From an uncultured Collinsella sp. (GTDB lineage: Bacteria; Actinomycetota; Coriobacteriia; Coriobacteriales; Coriobacteriaceae): a stretch of DNA of 31,386 nucleotides. The stretch lies in contig CATZIG010000003.1 of NCBI GenBank assembly GCA_958419975.1, positions 1 through 31,386 of the forward strand, read 5' to 3'. Under the pieces are notes generated by a model that worked only from the letters and a program-made list of their open reading frames with translations, was not told where the DNA came from and ran no database searches. Shown here in pieces: positions 7,116 through 14,671 of the stretch (the stretch's first letter is position 1; the number at the start of each line of letters is the position of its first letter). A program made the translations under genes and the position numbers.

Positions 7116-7359
7116 GATTTTAACTGCGATTGCATTGGCGACGACTGTCGCGGCTGGTGCCTTTGCTGGTTATAAGATCGCGACAGACGATGAACTTCGA
7201 GGTCGTTTGCTTCGTAGTGCGCAAGATATTGTCGATACATCCAAGAAGAAAATGGATGTTATGACAGAAGATGTTGCCATGCGTACGGCTCAGGTAACGA
7301 AGAATCCCAAGATTAATCAAGGTTGGGTTAGTAACCAATGGGAAAATGTAGGCTATTAG
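7105..7359 (+). CDS. Small single-pass membrane protein, third gene of the parAB operon
   Basis: 84 residues of unknown function. The ATG at 7105 has AAGGAGG upstream and lies inside parB (11-bp overlap), so it is probably translated with parB. Residues 4-23 form a hydrophobic segment (ILTAIALATTVAAGAFAGY). A charged amphipathic stretch follows (DDELRGRLLRSAQDIVDTSKKK). The end is aromatic and Asn-rich (NQGWVSNQWENVGY). The layout resembles YtxH-like small envelope proteins, but I cannot assign a family. Membrane tethering of the partition machinery is a context-based guess. Confidence 0.85.
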   Translation: MRNRILTAIALATTVAAGAFAGYKIATDDELRGRLLRSAQDIVDTSKKKMDVMTEDVAMRTAQVTKNPKINQGWVSNQWENVGY

Positions 7360-7367
7360 GTACCTAA
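7356..7367. repeat. 12-bp palindrome TTAGGTACCTAA, copy 2
   Basis: Identical to 3852-3863. It overlaps the TAG stop (7357-7359) of the small membrane protein, between the parAB operon and its terminator. Confidence 0.4.
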
Positions 7368-7388
7368 CAATTACTTAGCATATTTTGA

Positions 7389-7430
7389 GGGGTCCTTGTC
7401 TGATTCACGAGGCAGGGACCCCTTATTTTG
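7389..7430 (+). terminator. Terminator of the rsmG-parA-parB operon
   Basis: Left arm GGGGTCCTTGTC (7389-7400) pairs with GGCAGGGACCCC (7411-7422), with three G-T pairs, over a 10-nt loop and is followed by TTATTTTG. It is properly placed after the last gene of the operon. Confidence 0.85.
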
Positions 7431-7477
7431 GCCGTAAAAAATGGGACAGGTAGCACCTGATTCAAAATTAAGGTCAA

Positions 7478-7521
7478 TAAATAAAACGGCCCCGGTTGCA
7501 TCTCCTGTAACCGGGGCCGTT
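7478..7521 (-). terminator. Terminator of rlmN
   Basis: A perfect 13-bp inverted repeat, AACGGCCCCGGTT (7485-7497) and AACCGGGGCCGTT (7509-7521), with an 11-nt loop. Read on the minus strand it is followed by TTTTATTTATTG, so it serves the leftward rlmN gene. Confidence 0.88.
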
Positions 7522-7524
7522 CGA

Positions 7525-7540
7525 TGTTTCACATGAAACG
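7525..7540. promoter_or_regulatory. Degenerate parS-like site between the parAB and rlmN terminators
   Basis: TGTTTCACATGAAACG matches parS at 14 of 16 positions. It is intergenic, immediately downstream of rlmN and about 2.1 kb from the perfect array. ParB binding is inferred and may be weaker. Confidence 0.55.
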
Positions 7541-7558
7541 TTTTGGGGTGCGACTCCC

Positions 7559-8611
7559 CTATGCGTTCTTCTGAACTTTGAAGCGCTGCTTCAGCTGTCC
7601 GCAAGCGGCGTCAATATCGTTACCACGGGAGTTACGAATCGTGGTCTCGATGCCACGGGACTCAAGACGACGCTGAAGATCCTCAACCTTATGAATCGGC
7701 GACGGCTTGAGCGGGCTACCCTCGATGTCGTTAAGCTGAATGAGGTTAACGTGGCACAGCGTTCCCTCGCAGAAGTCGCAGAGCGCCTGCATTTCGGGAT
7801 TCGTATCGTTGACGCCTTCGATCATGGCGTACTCATAGGTCGGGCGGCGGCCGGTCTTCTCGGTGTAGAGCTGAAGCGCTTCGTGAAGGCGAAGCAGCGT
7901 GTACTTCTTAACACCGGGCATGAGCTTATTGCGCGTCGACTGGATGGCGGAATGCAGGGAAACGGCAAGCGTGAACTGCTCGGGGATGTCGGCAAATTTG
8001 CGAATACCGGGAATAACGCCGCTGGTAGAGACGGTGAGGTGACGAGCGCCGATACCGATGCCATCGGGGTCGTTGAGGATTCGCAGCGCCTTGAGAACCT
8101 CGTCGTAGTTGGCAAACGGCTCGCCCTGGCCCATGAAGACAACGCTCGTGGCGCGCTCGCCAAAGTCGTTGGATACATGAAGTACCTGGTCGACGATCTC
8201 TTGAGCGGTCAGAGAGCGCTTGAGGCCGTTGAGACCGGTAGCGCAAAAGGCACAGCCCATGCCACAGCCTGCCTGGGTGGAAACGCAGACGGAAAGCTTG
8301 TTACGACGGGGCATGCCGACGGTCTCGACGGAAACGCCGTCGTGGTACTCGAGCAGATACTTGCGAGAGCCATCTTTGGAAACCTGCTTGGTGAGTTCAG
8401 TCGGCGTGTCAAAGGCAAAAGCCTCTTTAAGCTGCTCGCGGAAAGCCTTGGGAAGGTTGGTCATATCGTCAAACGAACAAACGTTCTTCTCAAAGACCCA
8501 TTCGATGAGCTGCTTCGCGCGGAAGGCGGGCTGGCCAAGCTCGGCCACGAGCTCGCGAATATCGTTTTGGCTCAAGTCGCGAATGTCCTGAGATTTAGTC
8601 CTGGGATTCAT
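7559..8611 (-). CDS. rlmN: 23S rRNA/tRNA adenine-C2 methyltransferase RlmN
   Basis: 350 residues, normal for the family. RlmN is a radical-SAM enzyme methylating C2 of A2503 in 23S rRNA and of A37 in some tRNAs. The CxxxCxxC cluster motif is in CGMGCAFCATGLNGLKR (about residues 113-129). The resolving Cys is near the C-terminus (NDIDAACGQLKQ) and the GQGEP motif is in FMGQGEPFANYDEVL. The N-terminal accessory domain (AELGQPAFRAKQLIEWVFEK) is complete. It is a single-gene unit on the minus strand with its own terminator. Confidence 0.96.
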   Translation of the reverse strand: MNPRTKSQDIRDLSQNDIRELVAELGQPAFRAKQLIEWVFEKNVCSFDDMTNLPKAFREQLKEAFAFDTPTELTKQVSKDGSRKYLLEYHDGVSVETVGMPRRNKLSVCVSTQAGCGMGCAFCATGLNGLKRSLTAQEIVDQVLHVSNDFGERATSVVFMGQGEPFANYDEVLKALRILNDPDGIGIGARHLTVSTSGVIPGIRKFADIPEQFTLAVSLHSAIQSTRNKLMPGVKKYTLLRLHEALQLYTEKTGRRPTYEYAMIEGVNDTNPEMQALCDFCEGTLCHVNLIQLNDIEGSPLKPSPIHKVEDLQRRLESRGIETTIRNSRGNDIDAACGQLKQRFKVQKNA

Positions 8612-8626
8612 GGAAGCCTTTCGATT

Positions 8627-8656
8627 TTGGGGAAACGTAGAGGGTATCGCTACAAT
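8627..8656 (+). promoter_or_regulatory. Possible promoter of ddl
   Basis: TTGGGG (8627-8632) and TACAAT (8651-8656) are 18 bp apart, 41 bp ahead of the ddl start. The -10 equals that of the rpmH promoter; the -35 is weak. Confidence 0.45.
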
Positions 8657-8696
8657 ATGGTATCAGCTGCAGAAATTATAGAGGAGGAGTCTGCCC

Positions 8697-9662
8697 ATGC
8701 CGGGTAAAAGCCTAGAGAACATGCACGTAGCGGTCTTGGCGGGCGGTCATTCCGCTGAGCGCGAGATCTCGCTCAATTCGGGAAAGAACGTCGTGGTTGC
8801 CTTGAAGGAGGCCGGCTACACTTCGGTGGAGCTGCTCGACACGGCTGCCGATGATTTTATGGTAACCATGGCGACCGGCGGCTTTGACGTGGCGTTTATC
8901 GCCATGCACGGTGCCGGCGGCGAGGATGGCGCCATGCAAGGCGCCATGGAGACCCTGGGTATCCCCTACACGGCTTCGGGCGTGCTTGCCAGCGCCTGCG
9001 GTGCCGACAAGGAGGTCTCTAAGCTCCTGTACGCCAAGGCGGGCATTCCCATTGCCCCCGGCCTTGCGCTCGAGGTGGGCGATGAAGTCGATATCGATCA
9101 TATCGTCGAGGTTTGTGGCGAGCGCTGCTTTGTGAAGCCGGCCGTCAACGGTTCCAGCTATGGCATTTCCCTGGTCCATGAGCCCTCCGAGCTGCCCGCG
9201 GCAATCGCCAAGGCGTTTGAGTACGGCGACAAAGTGCTGGTCGAGAAGTGCATCGAGGGTACCGAGATCACCGTCGGCGTATACGGCGAAGATGACGTGC
9301 GCGCTCTGCCGATTGTCGAGATTCGTAAGCCCGAGGACTGCGAGTTCTACGATCTGGACGTGAAATATGTCGACCCTACGGACATTCATCGCATTCCGGC
9401 GCAGATTTCACCCGAGAATTACGCTCGCGCTCAGGAGCTTGCCTGCGCCGCTCACAAGGCCCTCGGTTGCCTGGGTATCTCGCGCAGCGATTTTATCGTG
9501 AGCGAGGACGGCCCCGTTATCCTCGAGACCAATACCATTCCCGGCATGACCGATACGTCGCTGTATCCGGATGAGATTCGCCACACCGACGACATGACGT
9601 TCCCGCAGGTCTGTGACAGCCTGATCCGTATGGGCCTTCGTCGAGCGGGCATTGCATGCTAA
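8697..9662 (+). CDS. ddl: D-alanine--D-alanine ligase
   Basis: 321 residues. Ddl joins two D-Ala with ATP to make the peptidoglycan precursor dipeptide. The N-terminal nucleotide-like domain shows VAVLAGGHSAEREISLNSG and AMHGAGGEDGAMQGAMETLG. The ATP-grasp core follows with CFVKPAVNGSSYGISLV and the C-terminal ETNTIPGMTDTSLYP ligand loop. The ATG at 8697 follows GAGGAGGAG. Its 3' end overlaps the next gene by 7 bp, so both are probably one transcript. I cannot tell strict D-Ala-D-Ala from D-Ala-D-Lac/Ser specificity by eye. Confidence 0.95.
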   Translation: MPGKSLENMHVAVLAGGHSAEREISLNSGKNVVVALKEAGYTSVELLDTAADDFMVTMATGGFDVAFIAMHGAGGEDGAMQGAMETLGIPYTASGVLASACGADKEVSKLLYAKAGIPIAPGLALEVGDEVDIDHIVEVCGERCFVKPAVNGSSYGISLVHEPSELPAAIAKAFEYGDKVLVEKCIEGTEITVGVYGEDDVRALPIVEIRKPEDCEFYDLDVKYVDPTDIHRIPAQISPENYARAQELACAAHKALGCLGISRSDFIVSEDGPVILETNTIPGMTDTSLYPDEIRHTDDMTFPQVCDSLIRMGLRRAGIAC

Positions 9663-12550
9663 TCGAGGACGCGGTTTCGTTAGGAACGCCGCAGTTTGTC
9701 ATCGACTCCTATGCCACGCTTGCCGAACGCGCCAAAACGCAGTCCTTCGGCCTTATCGAGGAAGATGTGATTGTCCTCGATACCGAGACCACAGGTCTTT
9801 CGGTGCAGGACAACGAGCTGATCGAGATCTCGGCGGCCCGTCTTTCGGGCCGTGAGATCGTCGACCGTTTCGATACCTTCGTGCATCCCAAGCAGCTGAT
9901 TCCCGCCGAGATTACCGAGCTCACGAGCATTACAAATGCCGATGTGGCAGATGCCCCGTCGGCCGTTGAGGCCGTCGCCGCTCTCGCCGATTTTGTCGGT
10001 GGTTGCCCGGTGATCGCACATAACGCCACGTTCGACCGCTCGTTTATCGAGTCGGTCAAAGGCGGCGTCAACGTGAGCGATATTTGGATCGATTCGCTGG
10101 CGCTGTCGCGAATCGCGCTTCCGCGCCTGGCCTCGCACAAGCTGTCTTTTATGGCCGATCTGTTTGGCTGTGACTCGGTATCACACCGTGCCAATGCCGA
10201 CGTCGACGCCCTGTGTGGCGTATGGCGCGTGTTGCTCGTGGCGCTCACCGACTTGCCCCAGGGCCTCATGGCGCGCCTAGCCGACATGCATCCGGATGTG
10301 CCTTGGTCCTATCGTCCTATCTTCTCATTCTTGGCAGGGCAGAACCCTGGTTCTATCTTCTCTCTCAGCGCCGCTCGTGCTGACGTTCTCAAGGCCGATC
10401 GCGCCGACGATCGGGTGGACGCCGACGAACTGCCGGTCCTCAAGATGCCGAGTCGTGAGGAGATTGAGGCAGACTATGCGCCAGGTGGCCTGGTCAATCG
10501 CATGTATCCCACCTACGAGCCGCGTGATGAGCAGATCGCGATGGCGCTCGAGGTCCGCGATGCGCTGGTCACGGGCACTCATCGTGTAATTGAGGCGGGC
10601 ACGGGCGTCGGCAAATCGATGGCCTATCTGGTGCCTTTTGCCGAGGCAGCACGCCGTAACAACATCACGGTTGGTATTGCGACCAAATCGAACAATCTTG
10701 CCGACCAGCTCATGTACCATGAGCTGCCAAAACTTGCCGAGCAACTGGACGGTGGCCTGTCATTTTGCGCTCTCAAGGGCTATGACCACTATCCGTGCCT
10801 GCGCAAGCTTGAGCGCATGAGCCGCGGCCAGGTCGAGATTACCACCAAGCGCGATCCGGCGGACACGCTCACGGCGGTCGCGGTCATTATGGCGTACGTC
10901 TGCCAATCAGCCGATGGCGACCTCGACTCGCTCGGCATTCGGTGGCGCAGCGTCAACCGCCCCGACTTTACGACGGCCTCGCGCGAGTGTGCTCGTCGCC
11001 TCTGCCCGTTTTTCCCTGATAAATGTTTGGTCCACGGCGCTCGCCGTCGTGCAGCGCATGCCGACGTGGTGGTCACCAACCATTCCCTGCTGTTCCGCAA
11101 TGTCGCGGCCGAGGGCAGGATTTTACCTCCGATTCGTCATTGGGTAATCGACGAGGCCCATTCTATCGAGCGCGAGGCGCGCCGTCAGTGGGCGCGCGTG
11201 GTGTCGGCGGACGAATCACGCGTTCTGTTTGAGCGCCTGGGTGGCTCGAGCACCGGTGCGCTAAGCCAGGTTTCCCGTGATTTGGCAACCTCCGAGGGCT
11301 CTACGCTCTATCTGGGCCTTACTGCCAAGGCGACGTCGACGGTTGCGCGCGCGAGCATGGCAATCGCCGACGTGTTCGATGGCGTTCGCGAGCTCGGCCG
11401 CCGTGCCCGTGGGGGTTATGACAATGCCAATCTATGGATTGGCCCCGAGCTGCGCGAATCTGACGACTGGCATGATTTCTTACAGTCGGCCTACGCTGCC
11501 ATCGATGCATTGGAACAAGCTGACAAGAGCGTTGACGCGCTGGTGCAGGCCGTCGCCGCCGGCAAGCCCGAGGTTGTTGTCGACCTGGGCGATACCTCGC
11601 GCCGCCTGCACGAGCTGGTCGAGAACCTCAAACTCATCATCGACGGCACCGATGAACACTACGTGTATTCGCTGCAGGTCAATCGCAGGTTGCGTGCCGG
11701 CGGAGAGTCAATGACCGCAGAGCGCATCGACATTGGCGAGGCCTTGGCAACCGAGTGGCTGCCCGAGGTTCACACGGCTATCTTTGCCTCGGCGACCATG
11801 ACGGTGTCCAAAAGCTTTGAACACTTTAACCACGCGGTCGGCCTCGATCGCATCGGTGCTTCAACATCCTCATCGCTGCACTTGGACTCGAGCTACGACT
11901 TCGATTCGAACATGGCTGTAGTCGTTGCGGGCGATATACCCGATCCGCGCGATCGTGAGAGCTATCTTACGGCGCTCGAGCGCGTGCTGGTCGACGCCCA
12001 TCTTGCCATGGGCGGATCGGTGCTCACGCTGTTCACCAATCGGCGCGACATGGAAGACCTGTACACCCGCGTTGAGCCCAAGATGGCCCGTGCGGGTCTG
12101 GAACTCAACTGCCAGCAGCGCAACTCATCTCCTCGTCGCCTGCGCGACCGGTTTATCAACGAGCCGACCTCGTCGCTTTTTGCGCTTAAGGCCTTCTGGG
12201 AGGGATTCGACGCCAGCGGCGAGACGCTGCGCTGCGTCATCATTCCCAAGCTGCCGTTCTCGAGCCCCACGGACCCGCTCTCGTGCGAGCGCAACTTGCG
12301 CGAAGACCGCGCTTGGGCGCGCTATTCTCTGCCCGAGGCGGTGCTCGAGGTCAAGCAGGCGGCCGGCCGCCTTATCCGCTCGTCGACCGATTACGGCGTG
12401 CTGATTCTGGCCGACCCGCGCCTGGTGACGAAGGGCTACGGAAAGAAGTTCTTAACGTCGCTGCCCACGAGCTCCTACCAGCGCATCGAATCGGCGCAGA
12501 TCGGGCACTATCTGCAACTGTGGCGCGCACGCCACGAGCGGCGGCGCTAA
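9656..12550 (+). CDS. dinG: DinG-type exonuclease/helicase (DEDDh + XPD-like)
   Basis: 964 residues. Residues 37-195 form a DnaQ-like 3'-5' exonuclease with the DEDDh residues in LDTETTGL (D42, E44), AHNATFDRSF (D127) and HRANADVDA (H177, D182). Residues about 280-960 form a superfamily 2 helicase of the XPD/DinG type. Walker A is EAGTGVGKSMAYLVP (near 313-327), the DEAH box WVIDEAHSIERE (near 498), motif III-like FASATMTVSK, and motif VI VKQAAGRLIRSSTDYGVL. Cys residues in GYDHYPC and RECARRLCPFFPDKC are placed like the iron-sulfur ligands of E. coli DinG. The family acts in DNA repair and replication-fork maintenance. The two neighbouring WYL regulators fit a damage-response link, which is inference. 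Confidence 0.9.
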   Translation: MLIEDAVSLGTPQFVIDSYATLAERAKTQSFGLIEEDVIVLDTETTGLSVQDNELIEISAARLSGREIVDRFDTFVHPKQLIPAEITELTSITNADVADAPSAVEAVAALADFVGGCPVIAHNATFDRSFIESVKGGVNVSDIWIDSLALSRIALPRLASHKLSFMADLFGCDSVSHRANADVDALCGVWRVLLVALTDLPQGLMARLADMHPDVPWSYRPIFSFLAGQNPGSIFSLSAARADVLKADRADDRVDADELPVLKMPSREEIEADYAPGGLVNRMYPTYEPRDEQIAMALEVRDALVTGTHRVIEAGTGVGKSMAYLVPFAEAARRNNITVGIATKSNNLADQLMYHELPKLAEQLDGGLSFCALKGYDHYPCLRKLERMSRGQVEITTKRDPADTLTAVAVIMAYVCQSADGDLDSLGIRWRSVNRPDFTTASRECARRLCPFFPDKCLVHGARRRAAHADVVVTNHSLLFRNVAAEGRILPPIRHWVIDEAHSIEREARRQWARVVSADESRVLFERLGGSSTGALSQVSRDLATSEGSTLYLGLTAKATSTVARASMAIADVFDGVRELGRRARGGYDNANLWIGPELRESDDWHDFLQSAYAAIDALEQADKSVDALVQAVAAGKPEVVVDLGDTSRRLHELVENLKLIIDGTDEHYVYSLQVNRRLRAGGESMTAERIDIGEALATEWLPEVHTAIFASATMTVSKSFEHFNHAVGLDRIGASTSSSLHLDSSYDFDSNMAVVVAGDIPDPRDRESYLTALERVLVDAHLAMGGSVLTLFTNRRDMEDLYTRVEPKMARAGLELNCQQRNSSPRRLRDRFINEPTSSLFALKAFWEGFDASGETLRCVIIPKLPFSSPTDPLSCERNLREDRAWARYSLPEAVLEVKQAAGRLIRSSTDYGVLILADPRLVTKGYGKKFLTSLPTSSYQRIESAQIGHYLQLWRARHERRR

Positions 12551-13464
12551 AGCGGACAGACGAGGGTTTTTGCCATATCGCACAGACGCTTTGACAGGGC
12601 GGGGTCATCCAAGATGCGGATGGCTCCGCCCGCTGCGATTATCTGGCTCAGTAGCCAACGCTCGGAGCCGTAATGCACGGTTACCGTTGCCGTGTCTGTC
12701 CCGCTGCGCTCGATTAGGGTGATGCCGGCCCAGTCCAGATGCTCCGCCATATCGAATGGCATCAGGAGCTTTGCGCTATGCTGCGTCCGGGCAAGGGAAT
12801 CGTGGAGGGATGCGACGTCCGGTGCGTGAGACACGACGGAGTCTTCCGTCAAGGTGAGTCCCTCGATTTTATCCATGCGATAGGTGCGCTGCTCATCGAC
12901 TGCGATGTCCCAGGCAATCAAGTATGTTTGGTCGCCGTTTGCCGTAATGCGCAAGGGGTCGACCAGACGCTCGCGTGGCCGTGCATCGTCCATCGAGCGA
13001 TACGAGATGCGGCAGCGAACGCCGTCCTGAATGGCGCAGCTCAGCTGCTGCCAGTGCGACCCGTGGTTGACGGTGTCAAAGACGCGCTGGTTATAGCCGA
13101 GCTCTTCGGGTAGAAGAGCATGCCGAATCCGGGCTGCCGTCTGCGGCTCGATCCCCAACGATTCAAGTTCGTGGTTGAGCACAGCGCCCTCGGCGGCACT
13201 CAGGCGCAACGGTAGAACACGCCCGGCGTCGCCGGTGAGGGCCACACGCTCGCCGCGGCATTCGCAGATGATGCGCGCGCCCGATTCTCGGTCCGCGAGC
13301 GTCGAGACGATCTCGAGAATCTCGTCGAGCGACACCCCTGTGATGTCAAAGCGGCTGCAAATCTCGGCTCGTGTCATGCCGCTCTCGCCGGCGGCGTAGA
13401 GGGCCTCCATAATGTCGATGACGCGCGAGAGTCTCTGCTCACTGGTGAGTTTACGCACGGGCAT
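12547..13464 (-). CDS. WYL-domain transcriptional regulator (second of tandem pair)
   Basis: 305 residues from ATG 13464; a TTG at 13485 would add seven residues but lacks a good ribosome binding site. The N-terminal helix-turn-helix is visible (RLSRVIDIMEALYAAG, MTRAEICSRFDITGVSLDEIL). A WYL ligand-sensing domain covers about residues 145-230 (CRISYRSMDDARPRERLVDPL, then TYLIAWDIAVDEQRTYRMDKIEGL, with TYL in place of WYL). A WCX-like end follows (SERWLLSQIIAAGGAIRILD). The layout matches PafC of actinobacteria, which with PafB controls the DNA damage response and binds single-stranded DNA. It overlaps the upstream WYL gene by 14 bp. Its TAG stop overlaps the dinG TAA. Confidence 0.85.
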   Translation of the reverse strand: MPVRKLTSEQRLSRVIDIMEALYAAGESGMTRAEICSRFDITGVSLDEILEIVSTLADRESGARIICECRGERVALTGDAGRVLPLRLSAAEGAVLNHELESLGIEPQTAARIRHALLPEELGYNQRVFDTVNHGSHWQQLSCAIQDGVRCRISYRSMDDARPRERLVDPLRITANGDQTYLIAWDIAVDEQRTYRMDKIEGLTLTEDSVVSHAPDVASLHDSLARTQHSAKLLMPFDMAEHLDWAGITLIERSGTDTATVTVHYGSERWLLSQIIAAGGAIRILDDPALSKRLCDMAKTLVCPL

Positions 13465-14473
13465 GCTCGTGCACCGTCCTTTCAATGAGGCGGTTCCACG
13501 CCTGCTTGAGCGATTTGGGGGCCACGGGCCTCATGTCGTCCACGGCGTGGGCCATGCAAAATGAGGCGGCGGCTTCAAGGTCACGCACGTCAACGGTCCA
13601 GGTCCATCCCGCATCGGTGTGTGCGAGCTCACCTCGCCCGCGCGTGAGGCCGTTGATCATATCGATCTGCGTCTGAGGGGCGAACGAGAACGTGGCTGCA
13701 ACGGGCGGTCGGTCGGCAAAATCGAATTCAAAGAACAGATAGTCGTTGAGATTGAAGTCCGCAGGGATGGCGTAGGCCTTCGAAGGACGCCAAGCGCGAA
13801 CGATACGGTCGCAGCGGAATGTCCTGATGTCGTCGGTGACATTGTCGAGGCCGCAGAAGTACGCCACGCCCTCGCGTTCGAACATGCCGTAGACGCAGAC
13901 GGTACGTTCTTTCTGCTCGCCGCGTCCGTTCTGATATAAAAATCGCAGCGCGCATCGCTCGGCAAAGGCGCTCCATACCGCATCGACGGTGGGAGAGCGG
14001 CGGATTGGTGCTTCGTCCACCGTCGTCCTACCGGTGAGATAGGCAATCTTGGAGCGAATATCGGCAAGCGGTGCGGCAAAAGTGGATGAGCCGGCCGCTA
14101 GTGTCTGGTCGATGGCGTTGAGCAGGATATCGGCGTCGTCTGCGGTGATGAGGCCGCCTGCTGCAAAGGTGTGCTCGCGGTCGATTGTCCACGAGCTTTC
14201 CTCGGTCTCCTGCGCACCGGCGGGGCGAACCTCCTTGATTAAGATGCCACGCTCGAGCAGTTTGTCACGATCGCGCCGAAACTTGCGCTTATCCGAGTCG
14301 ATGTTGCCGGAGCCATATCCCAGGTCGGAATCCAAGACGATCTGCTCGGTCGTCAGCGGTTCGGGGGAGCTGTTGAGCACAAAGAAAAGATTGAGGATGC
14401 GCTGAGCCGTTTTATCGAAACTGGGCTCCGAATTCCCCTTTTTAATTGTCGCGGTCGTGTCGCTTGCCGTCAT
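13451..14473 (-). CDS. WYL-domain transcriptional regulator (first of tandem pair)
   Basis: 340 residues. An N-terminal winged helix (FDKTAQRILNLFFVLNSSPEPLTTEQIV, then KRKFRRDRDKLLERGILI) is followed by a WYL domain near residues 170-250 (ALRFLYQNGRGEQKERTVCVYG, VAYFCGLDNVTDDIRTFRCDRI, with AYF in place of WYL) and a C-terminal WCX-like region. It is the promoter-proximal member of a two-gene unit, resembling PafB. Whether the pair senses DNA damage here is untested, but the convergent helicase/exonuclease gene makes this attractive. The gap 14474-14671 to the divergent next gene must hold both promoters; I see only weak -10-like TATACT elements in it. Confidence 0.85.
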   Translation of the reverse strand: MTASDTTATIKKGNSEPSFDKTAQRILNLFFVLNSSPEPLTTEQIVLDSDLGYGSGNIDSDKRKFRRDRDKLLERGILIKEVRPAGAQETEESSWTIDREHTFAAGGLITADDADILLNAIDQTLAAGSSTFAAPLADIRSKIAYLTGRTTVDEAPIRRSPTVDAVWSAFAERCALRFLYQNGRGEQKERTVCVYGMFEREGVAYFCGLDNVTDDIRTFRCDRIVRAWRPSKAYAIPADFNLNDYLFFEFDFADRPPVAATFSFAPQTQIDMINGLTRGRGELAHTDAGWTWTVDVRDLEAAASFCMAHAVDDMRPVAPKSLKQAWNRLIERTVHEHARA

Positions 14474-14671
14474 AGAGTCCTCGCATGAGAAGGTGGTTTG
14501 CTGCCATGATTTTAGTCCGATATGGAGATTAGGCTATATCCTTGTCCGCTCGGGGCGTTAAGATGGCCCGAATTCGGTCGTTTGCGCTCGCTCGGGGTAT
14601 ACTTTCGACTATATACGGTTCTAATGTGCATGCATTGGGCCTATTTGTCGGATTATGGATGTGGAGCGCAC

